From FEN-1297 sp964498065 (lineage in GTDB: Bacteria > Bacteroidota > Ignavibacteria > Ignavibacteriales > Ignavibacteriaceae): a DNA stretch of 64,000 nucleotides. The stretch is from assembly GCA_964498065.1 (NCBI GenBank), contig CAZCFZ010000014.1, positions 1 through 64,000 of the forward strand, given 5' to 3'. This document shows positions 54,934 through 63,746 of this stretch, piece by piece. The notes beneath the pieces are model-generated. The model made no database searches and was not told the DNA's origin. It saw nothing but the letters and a program-made list of their open reading frames with translations. The translations under genes and the position numbers were made by a program. The stretch's first letter is position 1; each line of letters begins with the position of its first letter.

Positions 54934-55047
54934 CATGCAGGTCATAACTGCACGTATGCATGGGATTCAATTAAAAGGAGTTTTAACGAAAATATTTAAA
55001 AGACATGCAGTCATGCAGACATGTCCGACTTTAGTTGTCACCTCCTT
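54934..55047 (+). promoter_or_regulatory. Structured intergenic region between two permeases
   Basis: The 181-base gap holds nested inverted repeats: TGCAG (54936-54940) with CTGCA (54948-54952) inside CATGCA (54934-54939) and TGCATG (54957-54962); then an outer AAGGAG (54975-54980) with CTCCTT (55042-55047) enclosing GACATG (55002-55007) and CATGTC (55020-55025). CATGCA-like motifs recur. No T-run follows, so it is not an ordinary terminator. It could be a structured leader of the second permease; no known riboswitch class is recognised. Confidence 0.35.
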
Positions 55048-55104
55048 AAAGACGGGCATCCATGCTATTAAATCGTTAATATACTTACTACTTAATTTTA
55101 TTTT

Positions 55105-56463
55105 ATGCTAAAAGAAAATTCCGGCGATAAACTAGAGCGCGGGCTTGGGCTTAGAGAAGCTACTGCTCTGAATATGATTGACATGATCGGCATTGGTCCG
55201 TTCATAGTTCTTCCTATAGTTATTCAGGAAATGAACGGCCCGCAATGCATGATTGCCTGGGTGCTCGGAGCTTTACTTGCTTTTATGGACGGTTTTGTTT
55301 GGTCCGAACTTGGAGCTGCTATGCCGGAAGCCGGCGGCAGTTATGTTTTTCTTAAGGAAATATACGGACCTAAAAGCTGGGGAAAATTATTTTCATTCCT
55401 TTTAATATGGCAGACGATCTTTCAAGCTCCGCTTGTAATTGCTTCAGGATCGATTGGTTTTTCTCAATATTTTACCTTCCTAATGCCGCTTGGACCGGTT
55501 GGACAGAAAATAGTTTCAGGATTACTCGTTATAATTTTGGTTATTCTCCTTTATAGAAAGATAACAACTGTAGGAAAGATTTCTGTACTACTGTGGATTG
55601 GAGTTATTGCTACGGTACTCTGGCTTATCTTTGGCGGTGCAACTCACTTTAATCCTAAACTTGCATTCGATTTTCCTAAAGGCGCATTTGATTTTTCATT
55701 TATCTTTTTTGTGGGATTGGGCAGCGCATCGGTTCAAACAATATATACTTATTTAGGTTACTATAATATTACAAATCTGGGTTCGGAATTAAAGAACCCG
55801 GAAAAAAATATTCCTAAAAGTATTTTCATTTCAATCGGAGGAATTGCTGTTTTATATTTAGCCATGCAGTTAAGCGTGCTTGGAGTAATTCCCTGGCGCG
55901 AGGCAATGCACTCGGAATTTATTGTTAGTACGTTTGTAAAAAAGATATACGGCTCGAATGCAGCGATTATAGCAACGATCTTAATTTTATGGATTGCTTT
56001 CTCCTCTCTCTTTTCTGCTCTACTCGGTTATTCAAGAATTCCTTATGCTGCAGCTTTAGACGGAACATTCTTTAAAGTATTTGCAAAAGTTCATCCGAAA
56101 AAACATTTTCCCAATGTTTCTCTTCTTGTAATTGGTGCAATAGCTTTTGTATTCAGTTTATTATTTAAACTAAAGGAAGTTATCAGTGCAATACTTGCCA
56201 TGAGAATTTTAGTTCAATTTATTGGTCAGGCCGTTGGAGTTATGCTTTTGCGGAAAAATAAACCTGCGGGATTTTTACCTTTTAAGATGTGGTTATATCC
56301 AGTGCCTGCTTTAATTGCTATTTTTATGTGGATAGGTTTATTTCTTTCAACAGGCATGTATTTTGCGTTAGGAGGAGTTGTTGTAATGTCAATAGGTGCG
56401 GCAGTTTATTTTGTTAGGTCTTATTATAAAAAAGATTGGCCTTTCGAAAAAAGTATAAATTAA
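55105..56463 (+). CDS. Amino-acid permease (APC superfamily)
   Basis: A 452-residue protein of about 12 membrane helices: GLREATALNMIDMIGIGPFI at helix 1, AAMPEAGGSYVFLKEIYGP, TYLGYYNITNLGSELKNPEK and SALLGYSRIPYAAALDGTFF. These are marks of the APC (amino acid-polyamine) family. It lies downstream of another APC permease but is less like it than two recent duplicates would be. No clear Shine-Dalgarno precedes the ATG. Confidence 0.92.
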   Translation: MLKENSGDKLERGLGLREATALNMIDMIGIGPFIVLPIVIQEMNGPQCMIAWVLGALLAFMDGFVWSELGAAMPEAGGSYVFLKEIYGPKSWGKLFSFLLIWQTIFQAPLVIASGSIGFSQYFTFLMPLGPVGQKIVSGLLVIILVILLYRKITTVGKISVLLWIGVIATVLWLIFGGATHFNPKLAFDFPKGAFDFSFIFFVGLGSASVQTIYTYLGYYNITNLGSELKNPEKNIPKSIFISIGGIAVLYLAMQLSVLGVIPWREAMHSEFIVSTFVKKIYGSNAAIIATILILWIAFSSLFSALLGYSRIPYAAALDGTFFKVFAKVHPKKHFPNVSLLVIGAIAFVFSLLFKLKEVISAILAMRILVQFIGQAVGVMLLRKNKPAGFLPFKMWLYPVPALIAIFMWIGLFLSTGMYFALGGVVVMSIGAAVYFVRSYYKKDWPFEKSIN

Positions 56464-56516
56464 ATTTCCAACGGGATGTAGGATATATATATATATAAAA
56501 TAAGAGAACGTTTATG

Positions 56517-56573
56517 ATACAAATTTTGTATTTTTATATTACTCGATTTGTTGTATTTAAATTTTTAAATTTG
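56517..56573 (+). promoter_or_regulatory. Operator-like palindrome and candidate promoter of the small nuclease-like gene
   Basis: A 15-bp perfect palindrome ATACAAATTTTGTAT (56517-56531) is followed by TAAATTTG (56566-56573), a match to the Bacteroidetes -7 consensus. The -7 box ends only four bases before the ATG, so a transcript from it would be leaderless or nearly so. No -33 box is at the ideal spacing. Confidence 0.35.
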
Positions 56574-56577
56574 AGAT

Positions 56578-57132
56578 ATGCAATTAACAATTAAAAAGTT
56601 AAGCAACTTCCAACCTCGGAAAAATCTTCCCGCATATACTTCTAATAAAAGAGGGGAAAGTCTTTTCTTAATTGGTTTTGCGCAGATTCTTAAAAAAATA
56701 TTAAGCCTGGATAAAAGTCGCAAACATATATTTGCTAGAGAACTAGATCTTAATGGATATGGTATCGCAGATTTAATAATTTTAGAATTAAAATACCCTC
56801 CAAATTTAAATAGGGGAAATATTAATTCTTTGAGGATTACTTCTTTTGAAATTAAAATGAAAGATTGGAGAAAAGCCTTACAGCAAGCATTTCGGTATAA
56901 ATATTATTCTAACCGCTCAATTGTTGTATTACCTAATGAGAACATAAATAATGCATTAAAATCGTTAGAGGTTTTTAAAAGTTTAGGTATTGGTTTATGG
57001 GCTTATGATCAAAAATATAAAAAAATTTATAAATTTTTTACACCACGAAATAGAAAGCCCTTAAATCAAAAAGCAAAACAAAAAGCTATTAGTATTATAA
57101 GAAATAAATTTAAACTTCCGATAGCTGTTTAA
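56578..57132 (+). CDS. Small PD-(D/E)XK-like nuclease-fold protein
   Basis: A 184-residue protein not recognised by name. It carries the pattern of the restriction-endonuclease-like fold: an early Glu (GESLFLIGF, Glu27), GYGIADLIIL with Asp65, then SFEIKMKDWRKALQQAFRYK with Glu91-x-Lys93 and Gln103. The spacing of D and E-x-K fits, and the EIK-x-x-DW-x-x-AL-x-QA pattern is common in such proteins. Target is unknown. Its 3' end overlaps the converging 395-residue gene by 23 bases. High Lys/Asn content and few G/C at third positions set it apart from the flanking permeases. Confidence 0.62.
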   Translation: MQLTIKKLSNFQPRKNLPAYTSNKRGESLFLIGFAQILKKILSLDKSRKHIFARELDLNGYGIADLIILELKYPPNLNRGNINSLRITSFEIKMKDWRKALQQAFRYKYYSNRSIVVLPNENINNALKSLEVFKSLGIGLWAYDQKYKKIYKFFTPRNRKPLNQKAKQKAISIIRNKFKLPIAV

Positions 57133-58297
57133 ACCTTGAAATTGCTAAGCTGAATGGTTCTAGGTGATCAGAGTTTGATTTAGGATGCAAGAGCAATATC
57201 TGTGATATCCTAGAATAAAGATTTAGAGCATTATTGATTTTGTTATTTAATTCTTCAAGATTCAATGAAATGTTAGGAGATGAAATAGAATTACAAAGCT
57301 TACTTAAAGCCTCCCAGCTTTGCAAAACTTCGTTTGCTCTATCTGGTTCCCCATTAGAATATATGTCATCAGTTTCAAAGTTATTTAATATTTCCGGAAC
57401 TTGTTCTTTTAATGCTTCCAATTCATAAAAAGTGATTCGATTAAGCAATCCATTGCTAAAGTATCTTTGTATAGGCAGTCTTCCCCCTGTATTACTTGGA
57501 GTAAATCTTTCCAAAGAAAAATTATGAAGATTTGACCACCAACCTGTAGAACAAACATCCGAACCAACAGTACTAATTAGTGGCGAAAATATATCTGAAT
57601 ATCCGTTTATTACTTTAAATCCATTAATTTTTAAGCCATAATTAATTAGCATCCAAGCAGAAAGAGTTTCTGAGTTATACAATTCCGATCGTGATTCACT
57701 GTTGCGAGTGCTTACAAGTACATAAAATCCATCTGGCGGGTTCTCAAATACTGTAATATCATTTAGAAATTCTATTAATTCTTGATGATTTCTAATACAA
57801 TCTGAAGATACAACCAATGAAGAAATAATAGGCTTTTCTATCTTTAATTCATTTGAAATTGATTTTGAAAGTCTGATAAAGTTTTTTGATATGACAGCTT
57901 CTCTGGAGTCAAAAGAATTAGAAATAAGTATATTTGGTGAAATTATCTCGTTGACAGGCAAATTATTTTGGTATAAGAGGGATCTTCGTATAATTTCTGA
58001 AATATTTTTTTCAATTTCTAATTTACTTCTATTCTCAAAATTAAAATACAGTGACTGATAATCAGAAAGTTTACCAATATTTAAATTGGGATGGTTGCCT
58101 ATAAGACATGTATAATATTGAGGATCGATTAGGAATTCAGCATCGTGAAATTGAGTTGATAATTCATTTAATTTTTGTTCTAGTTTATCAGGCAAAATGT
58201 CTCTAGGACTAAATATCGCTCCTTGTATGTAATTATTGCTTAATCCTTTTATTATTTTTTCACCATCTCCATAGCCATGTTGGGCAAATATTTTCAT
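57110..58297 (-). CDS. Unrecognised 395-residue protein coupled to a protein kinase
   Basis: No family is recognised. The protein begins MKIFAQHGYGDGEKIIKG with GAIFSPRD and FLIDPQYY, alternates strands and helices, and has VVSSDCIRNHQELIEFL, GFYVLVSTRN, GSDVCSTGWWSNLHNF and TGGRLPIQRYFSNGLLNRI, a rhythm compatible with a TIM-barrel, then a helical C-terminus. No signal peptide or membrane segment. Its start overlaps the kinase stop by four bases (ATGA), so the two are translationally coupled and probably act together. It could be a kinase substrate or an effector. Confidence 0.6.
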   Translation of the reverse strand: MKIFAQHGYGDGEKIIKGLSNNYIQGAIFSPRDILPDKLEQKLNELSTQFHDAEFLIDPQYYTCLIGNHPNLNIGKLSDYQSLYFNFENRSKLEIEKNISEIIRRSLLYQNNLPVNEIISPNILISNSFDSREAVISKNFIRLSKSISNELKIEKPIISSLVVSSDCIRNHQELIEFLNDITVFENPPDGFYVLVSTRNSESRSELYNSETLSAWMLINYGLKINGFKVINGYSDIFSPLISTVGSDVCSTGWWSNLHNFSLERFTPSNTGGRLPIQRYFSNGLLNRITFYELEALKEQVPEILNNFETDDIYSNGEPDRANEVLQSWEALSKLCNSISSPNISLNLEELNNKINNALNLYSRISQILLLHPKSNSDHLEPFSLAISRFKQLSEV

Positions 58298-59205
58298 TTT
58301 AGACCTTTGATCTTATCTATTAATTTTGAAATATTAGATGGTCGAATAGCTACAATTTTTTTCATTAGTTGATCTACAATCATACAAAAATCCTCCGTTA
58401 AGTCTGTTCTAAATTTCTTTAAAGGTTCAGGCTTTCCCCTAATAATTCTGGAAAGTGTTAACAAAAGATCATCGCTATCTTTGGCTAATGGATGTCTACC
58501 TGTAGCAAATTCATAAATAGTGATTCCAATTGTATATAGATCGCTTCTAAAATCTATATTTCCTCTGAAGTTTGGATTTAACATTTCAGGCGCTAAATAT
58601 TTAGTTGTTCCTGGAGGAAGTCTTTTATCAGGAGATACTGTCAAGGGGGTTTCATTAATAATATATGCTATACCTAAATCTAAAAGAATGAAAGGTCTAT
58701 CTAATAAATTTGTTTTAATTACATTTAAAGGTTTAATATCTCTATGTATAGCTTTTGAATTCTCCCAAAGACACTTAACAGCTTCTAATAAACAAATTAA
58801 TAAATTTTTTAGTTCAGCTTCATCTGGTAAATAGGCTTCTCTAATTAATTTGTGTAGGTTTTTTCCGTCAATAAATTCTTCTGAATAAGATACAAAAAGA
58901 TTATTATCAATATAAATGTCGCGTGGTTTAAGTTCTCCTAGTTTTACAATGAATGGAGAATTAGCGTTTTCTAATAGTTTGATTTCTCGAATGATTCTTT
59001 TTTGAGCTTCTTCAATAATATCTGATTTTATCTCGTCAGGACCATTTACATCGTTAACGGAAGGCATAAAAACTAATTTAATTGCTTCTTTCTTCTCTGC
59101 TAACATTCCACTATATACTATTTTAAATCCCCCTTTATCAACAAATGTTAAATTATTATAATCCTTAAAAGTTTCTTGCACTTTAGTTATTTCTGGTATA
59201 ACCAT
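58294..59205 (-). CDS. Serine/threonine protein kinase (Hanks type, soluble)
   Basis: A 303-residue protein that is nearly all kinase domain: Gly-rich loop DKGGFKIVYSG (residues 23-33), the ATP-binding Lys43 in EAIKLVF, the catalytic loop IHRDIKPLNVIKT, the metal-binding DLG in ILLDLGIAYI (DFG variant), GTTKYLAPEML, and RSDLYTIGITIYEFATGRHP. All catalytic residues are present. There is no membrane helix or PASTA domain, unlike PknB housekeeping kinases. It is the first gene of a two-gene operon with the unrecognised protein; soluble kinases with GGFK-type loops often occur in bacterial accessory and defence loci. Confidence 0.9.
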   Translation of the reverse strand: MVIPEITKVQETFKDYNNLTFVDKGGFKIVYSGMLAEKKEAIKLVFMPSVNDVNGPDEIKSDIIEEAQKRIIREIKLLENANSPFIVKLGELKPRDIYIDNNLFVSYSEEFIDGKNLHKLIREAYLPDEAELKNLLICLLEAVKCLWENSKAIHRDIKPLNVIKTNLLDRPFILLDLGIAYIINETPLTVSPDKRLPPGTTKYLAPEMLNPNFRGNIDFRSDLYTIGITIYEFATGRHPLAKDSDDLLLTLSRIIRGKPEPLKKFRTDLTEDFCMIVDQLMKKIVAIRPSNISKLIDKIKGLK

Positions 59206-59489
59206 ATTTCTATATATGTTGTTTTTTTAATGTAACCAATTAAGAATATTTTTTATTAAATGCAAAATTAAAACATTATAATTAAAATTATAACTATCCT
59301 CTCCAAATCTCAATAATTTTATTAATTCGACCTATACTAAATATTCTAACCTCAACAAGAGTTTTTTCCTTAAATTTCATCCTCCATTCATATATGCTTT
59401 TATACCGATTGTCCTATTTTAAATTACCATGAATTATTATTTCGTATGTTGAATCCCACATCAAAAAACAAAGTTTAATGGAGGATATT

Positions 59490-60965
59490 ATGAAGAATTT
59501 ATTTTCTTTCAGATCTCTTTCCTTTTACTCGCTGTTTTTACTGGTTCTAGTTAGTATGAGTTATTCCATGGGGAAAATCGGGGAAAAAATTTCAATTACC
59601 ACAGCATCAAAAGAAGCCAAAGCAGAGTTTTTAAAAGGCCGCGATTTATTTGAAAGGCTGAGGGCTACAGACGCAAATCAATATTTTAAAAAAGCGCATC
59701 AGCTTGATGAAAAATTTGTACTTGCTTATTATTATGATGCACTTTCAGGCGCAACCGCTAAGAACTTTTTCGAGCAGCTTGATAAAGCCGCTGCCTTAGA
59801 AAATGATGTAAGTCAGGGTGAAAAATTAATGATTATGGCAGCAAAAGCCGGCGCCAGCGGTGAAACTAAATTGCAGGAAGAAGACCTTAAAAGGCTGGTC
59901 GATCTTTATCCTAAAGATGAGCGAGCTTTAAATCTGCTTGGGCAGTTTTATTTCGGGCAGCAGAATTTTCAAACTTGTATTGATTATTTGAAAAAAGCTA
60001 CAGTGATATCTCCAGATTTTTCTTCTCCGTATAATATGCTCGGATATTCTTATAGAAATCTTGGGGATTTTGCTAATGCTGAAAAAACTTTTAAGACGTA
60101 CATAAAATTAATCCCGGATGATCCGAATCCATATGATTCATATGCCGAACTGCTGCTTAAAGAAGGCAAGTATAATGAATCGATTAAACAGTATGAAAAA
60201 GCATTAAGCATCGATCCTCATTTTGTCGCATCGTATTTGGGAATGGCGAGCGATTATAATTATCTCGGCAAAAATAAAATTGCTCGAGAAAAACTGAATA
60301 AACTATTTAATGATGTTGCAAGAAACGACGGTGAAAGAAGAGGGGCAGCTTTTGCAATTACTGTTTCTTACGCTGATGAAGGTGATATGGAAAACGCTCT
60401 AAAAGAAATGCAAAAACAATATGAGATAGCGGGGAAAATAAACGATCCTTCCGCTATGTCTGCCGATCTGAATATTATCGGGAATATTTATTTTGAAATG
60501 GGTAATTATGATAAAGCTAAAGAAAAATACGAAGCTTCCTTAAATATGATATTGAATTCTAATTTATCACAAAACGTGAAGGATAATGCTAAAAGATTTT
60601 CGCTTTATAATGATGCAAGGATAGCAGTTATGAAAAATGATGTTGAAACTGCAAAAAAGAAATCGAAAGAACTATGGGAGGAAGCAAATAAAACACAGAA
60701 TAATTTTCAGCTTAAACTCTGTCATGAAATAAATGGACTGGCTGCGATGAATGAAAAAAATTATAAAAAAGCGGTAAGTGAATTTGAAAGGGCTAATTTA
60801 CAAAATCCCTACATTATTTATAGAATTGCAACTGCGTATAATAAAAACGGAAACAAAGAAGCAGCACAAAAACATTTCAAAAAAGCTGCGAATTTTAATG
60901 CTTTAAATAATCTTAACCAGGCATTCATAAGATTGAAAGCAAAGGAAATGGCTTCCGAAATTTAA
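59490..60965 (+). CDS. Secreted/periplasmic TPR-repeat protein
   Basis: About 491 residues. An N-terminal signal peptide (hydrophobic to about residue 25, SMSYSMG) precedes eleven or so tetratricopeptide repeats, for example SPDFSSPYNMLGYSYRNLGD and KYNESIKQYEKALSIDPHF. It is likely a periplasmic scaffold; the binding partner is unknown. The frame extends to an ATG at 59478, but a GGAGG lies inside that extension seven bases before the ATG at 59490, so the latter is the start. Confidence 0.88.
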   Translation: MKNLFSFRSLSFYSLFLLVLVSMSYSMGKIGEKISITTASKEAKAEFLKGRDLFERLRATDANQYFKKAHQLDEKFVLAYYYDALSGATAKNFFEQLDKAAALENDVSQGEKLMIMAAKAGASGETKLQEEDLKRLVDLYPKDERALNLLGQFYFGQQNFQTCIDYLKKATVISPDFSSPYNMLGYSYRNLGDFANAEKTFKTYIKLIPDDPNPYDSYAELLLKEGKYNESIKQYEKALSIDPHFVASYLGMASDYNYLGKNKIAREKLNKLFNDVARNDGERRGAAFAITVSYADEGDMENALKEMQKQYEIAGKINDPSAMSADLNIIGNIYFEMGNYDKAKEKYEASLNMILNSNLSQNVKDNAKRFSLYNDARIAVMKNDVETAKKKSKELWEEANKTQNNFQLKLCHEINGLAAMNEKNYKKAVSEFERANLQNPYIIYRIATAYNKNGNKEAAQKHFKKAANFNALNNLNQAFIRLKAKEMASEI

Positions 60966-60993
60966 TTTTAATTGTTTAAATATTATTAATGAA

Positions 60994-61022
60994 AAAAAGG
61001 CGAGCCATAAACTCGCCTTTTT
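60994..61022. terminator. Bidirectional terminator between TPR gene and clpB
   Basis: AAAAAGGCGAG (60994-61004) and CTCGCCTTTTT (61012-61022) form a perfect stem around CCATAAA. A-runs on the left and T-runs on the right let it stop transcription from both converging genes. Confidence 0.9.
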
Positions 61023-61028
61023 AAACAG

Positions 61029-63677
61029 TTAATTATCCACAGGTTGTTTTTTAAGATTTGCTGCTTTCTTGAACTCAAGGCTTCCTTTATTCCCAAGTGT
61101 AACAGAAACTATATCTCCATCAACGAAATTACCTGCCAATAATTCCTGGGATAAAGGATTTACAAGATGTCTTTGTATTGTCCGCTTTAAAGGCCTTGCG
61201 CCGTATGTTACATCGTATCCTAGTTTAGCTAGCCAGTCTTTTGATTCATCATCAACTTCAAGTGTAATATCTTTCTGCTTCAGCATTTTCTGAACATTAC
61301 CGATTTGAATTTCAACAATTTGTCTCAATTCTTTTCTTGTTAATGTTTTAAAAAGTACAACTTCATCAATTCTATTTAAGAATTCGGGACGAATTGTCTT
61401 TCTTAAAAGATCAGTTAGTTGATGTCTGAGTTCTCCAAGTGCATTTTCAATATTATCGTCATCGATTTTTTCAAGTTTTTCCTGAATCAATTGAGAACCA
61501 AGGTTTGATGTCATAATGATTATAGTATTCTTAAAGTTTACAGTTCTGCCCTGGTTATCGGTTAATCTGCCGTCATCTAAAACCTGCAGTAAAATATTAA
61601 ATACATCCGGGTGAGCTTTCTCAATTTCATCGAGTAAAACAACGGAATACGGCCTTCGTCGTACCGCTTCGGTTAATTGGCCTCCTTCTTCATAACCGAC
61701 ATATCCGGGAGGTGCGCCAATCAATCTTGATACCGAAAATTTTTCCATGTATTCCGACATATCAATCCGGACCATTGCATGTTCATCATCAAAAAGAAAT
61801 TCCGCAAGAGCGCGAGCTAATTCTGTTTTACCAACACCCGTAGTACCCAGGAAAATGAATGACCCGAGAGGGCGGTTAACATCCTGTAGTCCTGTTCTCG
61901 ATCTTCTAATAGCATTTGCAACAGCATATACGGCTTCATCCTGTCCCACAATTCTTTTATGCAATTCTTCTTCAAGTTTTAGTAATTTTGTCCTTTCACT
62001 TTCCAGCATCTTGCTAACCGGGATGCCCGTCCATTTGGCAACCACTTCTGCAATATCCTCTGCATGAACCTCTTCTTTAAGCATTTTCTTTTCTTTTTGA
62101 ATTGAAGACAGTCCTTTTGATTCTTCTTTTAGCTGTTTTTCAAGAGTTGCAATTTTACCGTAACGCAATTCTGCTACTTTTCCAAGGTCACCTTCCCGCT
62201 CAAATTTATCAGCCTGGGATTTTGCATTTTCTATTTCGCTTTTCATCTCTCTTATTTTTTGAATTTTTTCTTTTTCCAGGCTCCAGTGCATTTTAAATTG
62301 ATTCCTTTCCTCTTCCAGGCCGCTCAATTCTTTTTCTAATTCTACGAGTCTGTTTTTTGAAGTTTCGTCTTTTTCCCGTTTTAGGGCTTCTCTTTCGATT
62401 TCCAGCTGTTTAATTTTTCTTTCAACAACATCAAGTTCTTCCGGCATTGAATCAATCTCAATTCTTATTTTTGATGCTGCCTCATCTATCAAATCAATAG
62501 CTTTATCCGGCAAAAATCTATCGGCTATATATCTCTTTGATAGTTGTGCTGCTGCGATAATTGCGCCGTCGGTTATTCTTACACCGTGATGAACTTCATA
62601 GCGTTCTTTTAAACCTCTAAGAATTGATATTGTATCTTCTTCGGATGGCTCGGTAACAAGAACCGGCTGAAACCTTCTTTCCAATGCAGCATCTTTTTCA
62701 ATATATTTTTTATATTCATTTAAAGTCGTCGCTCCTATTGCGTGAAGTTCGCCGCGGGAAAGTGCTGGCTTTAGAATATTCGCAGCATCCATAGAACCCT
62801 GAACAGAACCGGCGCCCACAAGTGTATGAAGCTCATCAATAAAGAGAATTATTTCTCCGTTAGAATCCTGAACCTCTTTTAGAACAGCTTTCATTCTTTC
62901 CTCAAATTGTCCTCTGAATTGAGTGCCCGCAATTAATGCACCCATATCCAGCGCTACAATTTTTTTCGTCTTTAAATTTTCCGGAACGTCGCCTGAAATT
63001 ATACGGTGAGCAATTCCTTCCGCTATTGCGGTTTTACCAACTCCCGGTTCACCGATTAAAACAGGATTATTTTTTGTCCTTCTGGAAAGTACTTGTAATA
63101 CTCTTCTGATCTCTTCATCTCTTCCAATTACCGGATCCAGTTTACCTGTTTGGGCAAGCTCGTTTAAATCCCTTCCATATTTCTTCAATGCCTGATATGT
63201 ATCCTCCGGGTTTTGGGATGTAACTCTTTGGTTGCCTCTAACATCTTTTATAGCTGCAAGAATTGCATCGTGAGAAGCTCCGTTATCTCTTAATAACTGT
63301 CCCGCCTGCCCTTCTTGTGACGCTAATGCCAGTAAAAGATGTTCGGTTGAGACATATTCATCTTTTAAATTACGTGCTTCTTCGGCAGCAATATCTAATA
63401 ATTTTGCTGTAGAATTAGACATCTGCTGATTGCTTATCCCTCCGCCGCTTACTTTTGGTAAGCGTTCAAGCAGTTCATTTGTTTTGAGCTTAAGCCTGTT
63501 TACATTCCCGCCGGTTTTTTGGAGAATTGTATCGGCAATGTTGCCGCTTTCCTGAATTAAAGCTGCTAAAATATGTTCCGGCTCTAATATTTGATTGTTA
63601 TAACTTTGTGTAATCTCAAGAGCATTTTGAACTATCTCTTGAGCTTTAACAGTTAACCTGCTAAAATTAAATGCCAT
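61029..63677 (-). CDS. clpB: ATP-dependent disaggregase ClpB
   Basis: An 882-residue hexameric AAA+ chaperone that works with DnaK to rescue aggregates. Clp N-domain (MAFNFSRLTVKAQEIVQNAL, EHILAALIQE), first nucleotide domain with GEPGVGKTAIAEG, a coiled-coil M-domain (residues about 400-520, Lys/Glu-rich), and second nucleotide domain with GTTGVGKTELARAL and VVLLDEIEKAHPDVF. The frame begins at 63686, but AAAGGA sits only two bases from that ATG and about ten from the ATG at 63677, which also begins the conserved MAFNF; the latter is chosen. Confidence 0.97.
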   Translation of the reverse strand: MAFNFSRLTVKAQEIVQNALEITQSYNNQILEPEHILAALIQESGNIADTILQKTGGNVNRLKLKTNELLERLPKVSGGGISNQQMSNSTAKLLDIAAEEARNLKDEYVSTEHLLLALASQEGQAGQLLRDNGASHDAILAAIKDVRGNQRVTSQNPEDTYQALKKYGRDLNELAQTGKLDPVIGRDEEIRRVLQVLSRRTKNNPVLIGEPGVGKTAIAEGIAHRIISGDVPENLKTKKIVALDMGALIAGTQFRGQFEERMKAVLKEVQDSNGEIILFIDELHTLVGAGSVQGSMDAANILKPALSRGELHAIGATTLNEYKKYIEKDAALERRFQPVLVTEPSEEDTISILRGLKERYEVHHGVRITDGAIIAAAQLSKRYIADRFLPDKAIDLIDEAASKIRIEIDSMPEELDVVERKIKQLEIEREALKREKDETSKNRLVELEKELSGLEEERNQFKMHWSLEKEKIQKIREMKSEIENAKSQADKFEREGDLGKVAELRYGKIATLEKQLKEESKGLSSIQKEKKMLKEEVHAEDIAEVVAKWTGIPVSKMLESERTKLLKLEEELHKRIVGQDEAVYAVANAIRRSRTGLQDVNRPLGSFIFLGTTGVGKTELARALAEFLFDDEHAMVRIDMSEYMEKFSVSRLIGAPPGYVGYEEGGQLTEAVRRRPYSVVLLDEIEKAHPDVFNILLQVLDDGRLTDNQGRTVNFKNTIIIMTSNLGSQLIQEKLEKIDDDNIENALGELRHQLTDLLRKTIRPEFLNRIDEVVLFKTLTRKELRQIVEIQIGNVQKMLKQKDITLEVDDESKDWLAKLGYDVTYGARPLKRTIQRHLVNPLSQELLAGNFVDGDIVSVTLGNKGSLEFKKAANLKKQPVDN

Positions 63678-63708
63678 TAAAACCATATCCTTTCATGTCG
63701 CTTCTATT

Positions 63709-63729
63709 TTTTACCATCATGTGGTAAAA
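63709..63729. promoter_or_regulatory. Palindrome upstream of clpB
   Basis: TTTTACCA (63709-63716) and TGGTAAAA (63722-63729) form a perfect 8-bp inverted repeat around TCATG. T-runs precede rather than follow the repeat on each strand, so it is not a terminator. It sits about 32-52 bases upstream of the clpB start codon and looks like an operator. It is not the CIRCE element of HrcA. Confidence 0.5.
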
Positions 63730-63746
63730 GTATAATCAACGTTCAT

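Noticed and set aside
56485..56500. Short (TA)n tract after the second permease
   Set aside because: A brief dinucleotide run is expected by chance in such AT-rich DNA and has no associated symmetry.
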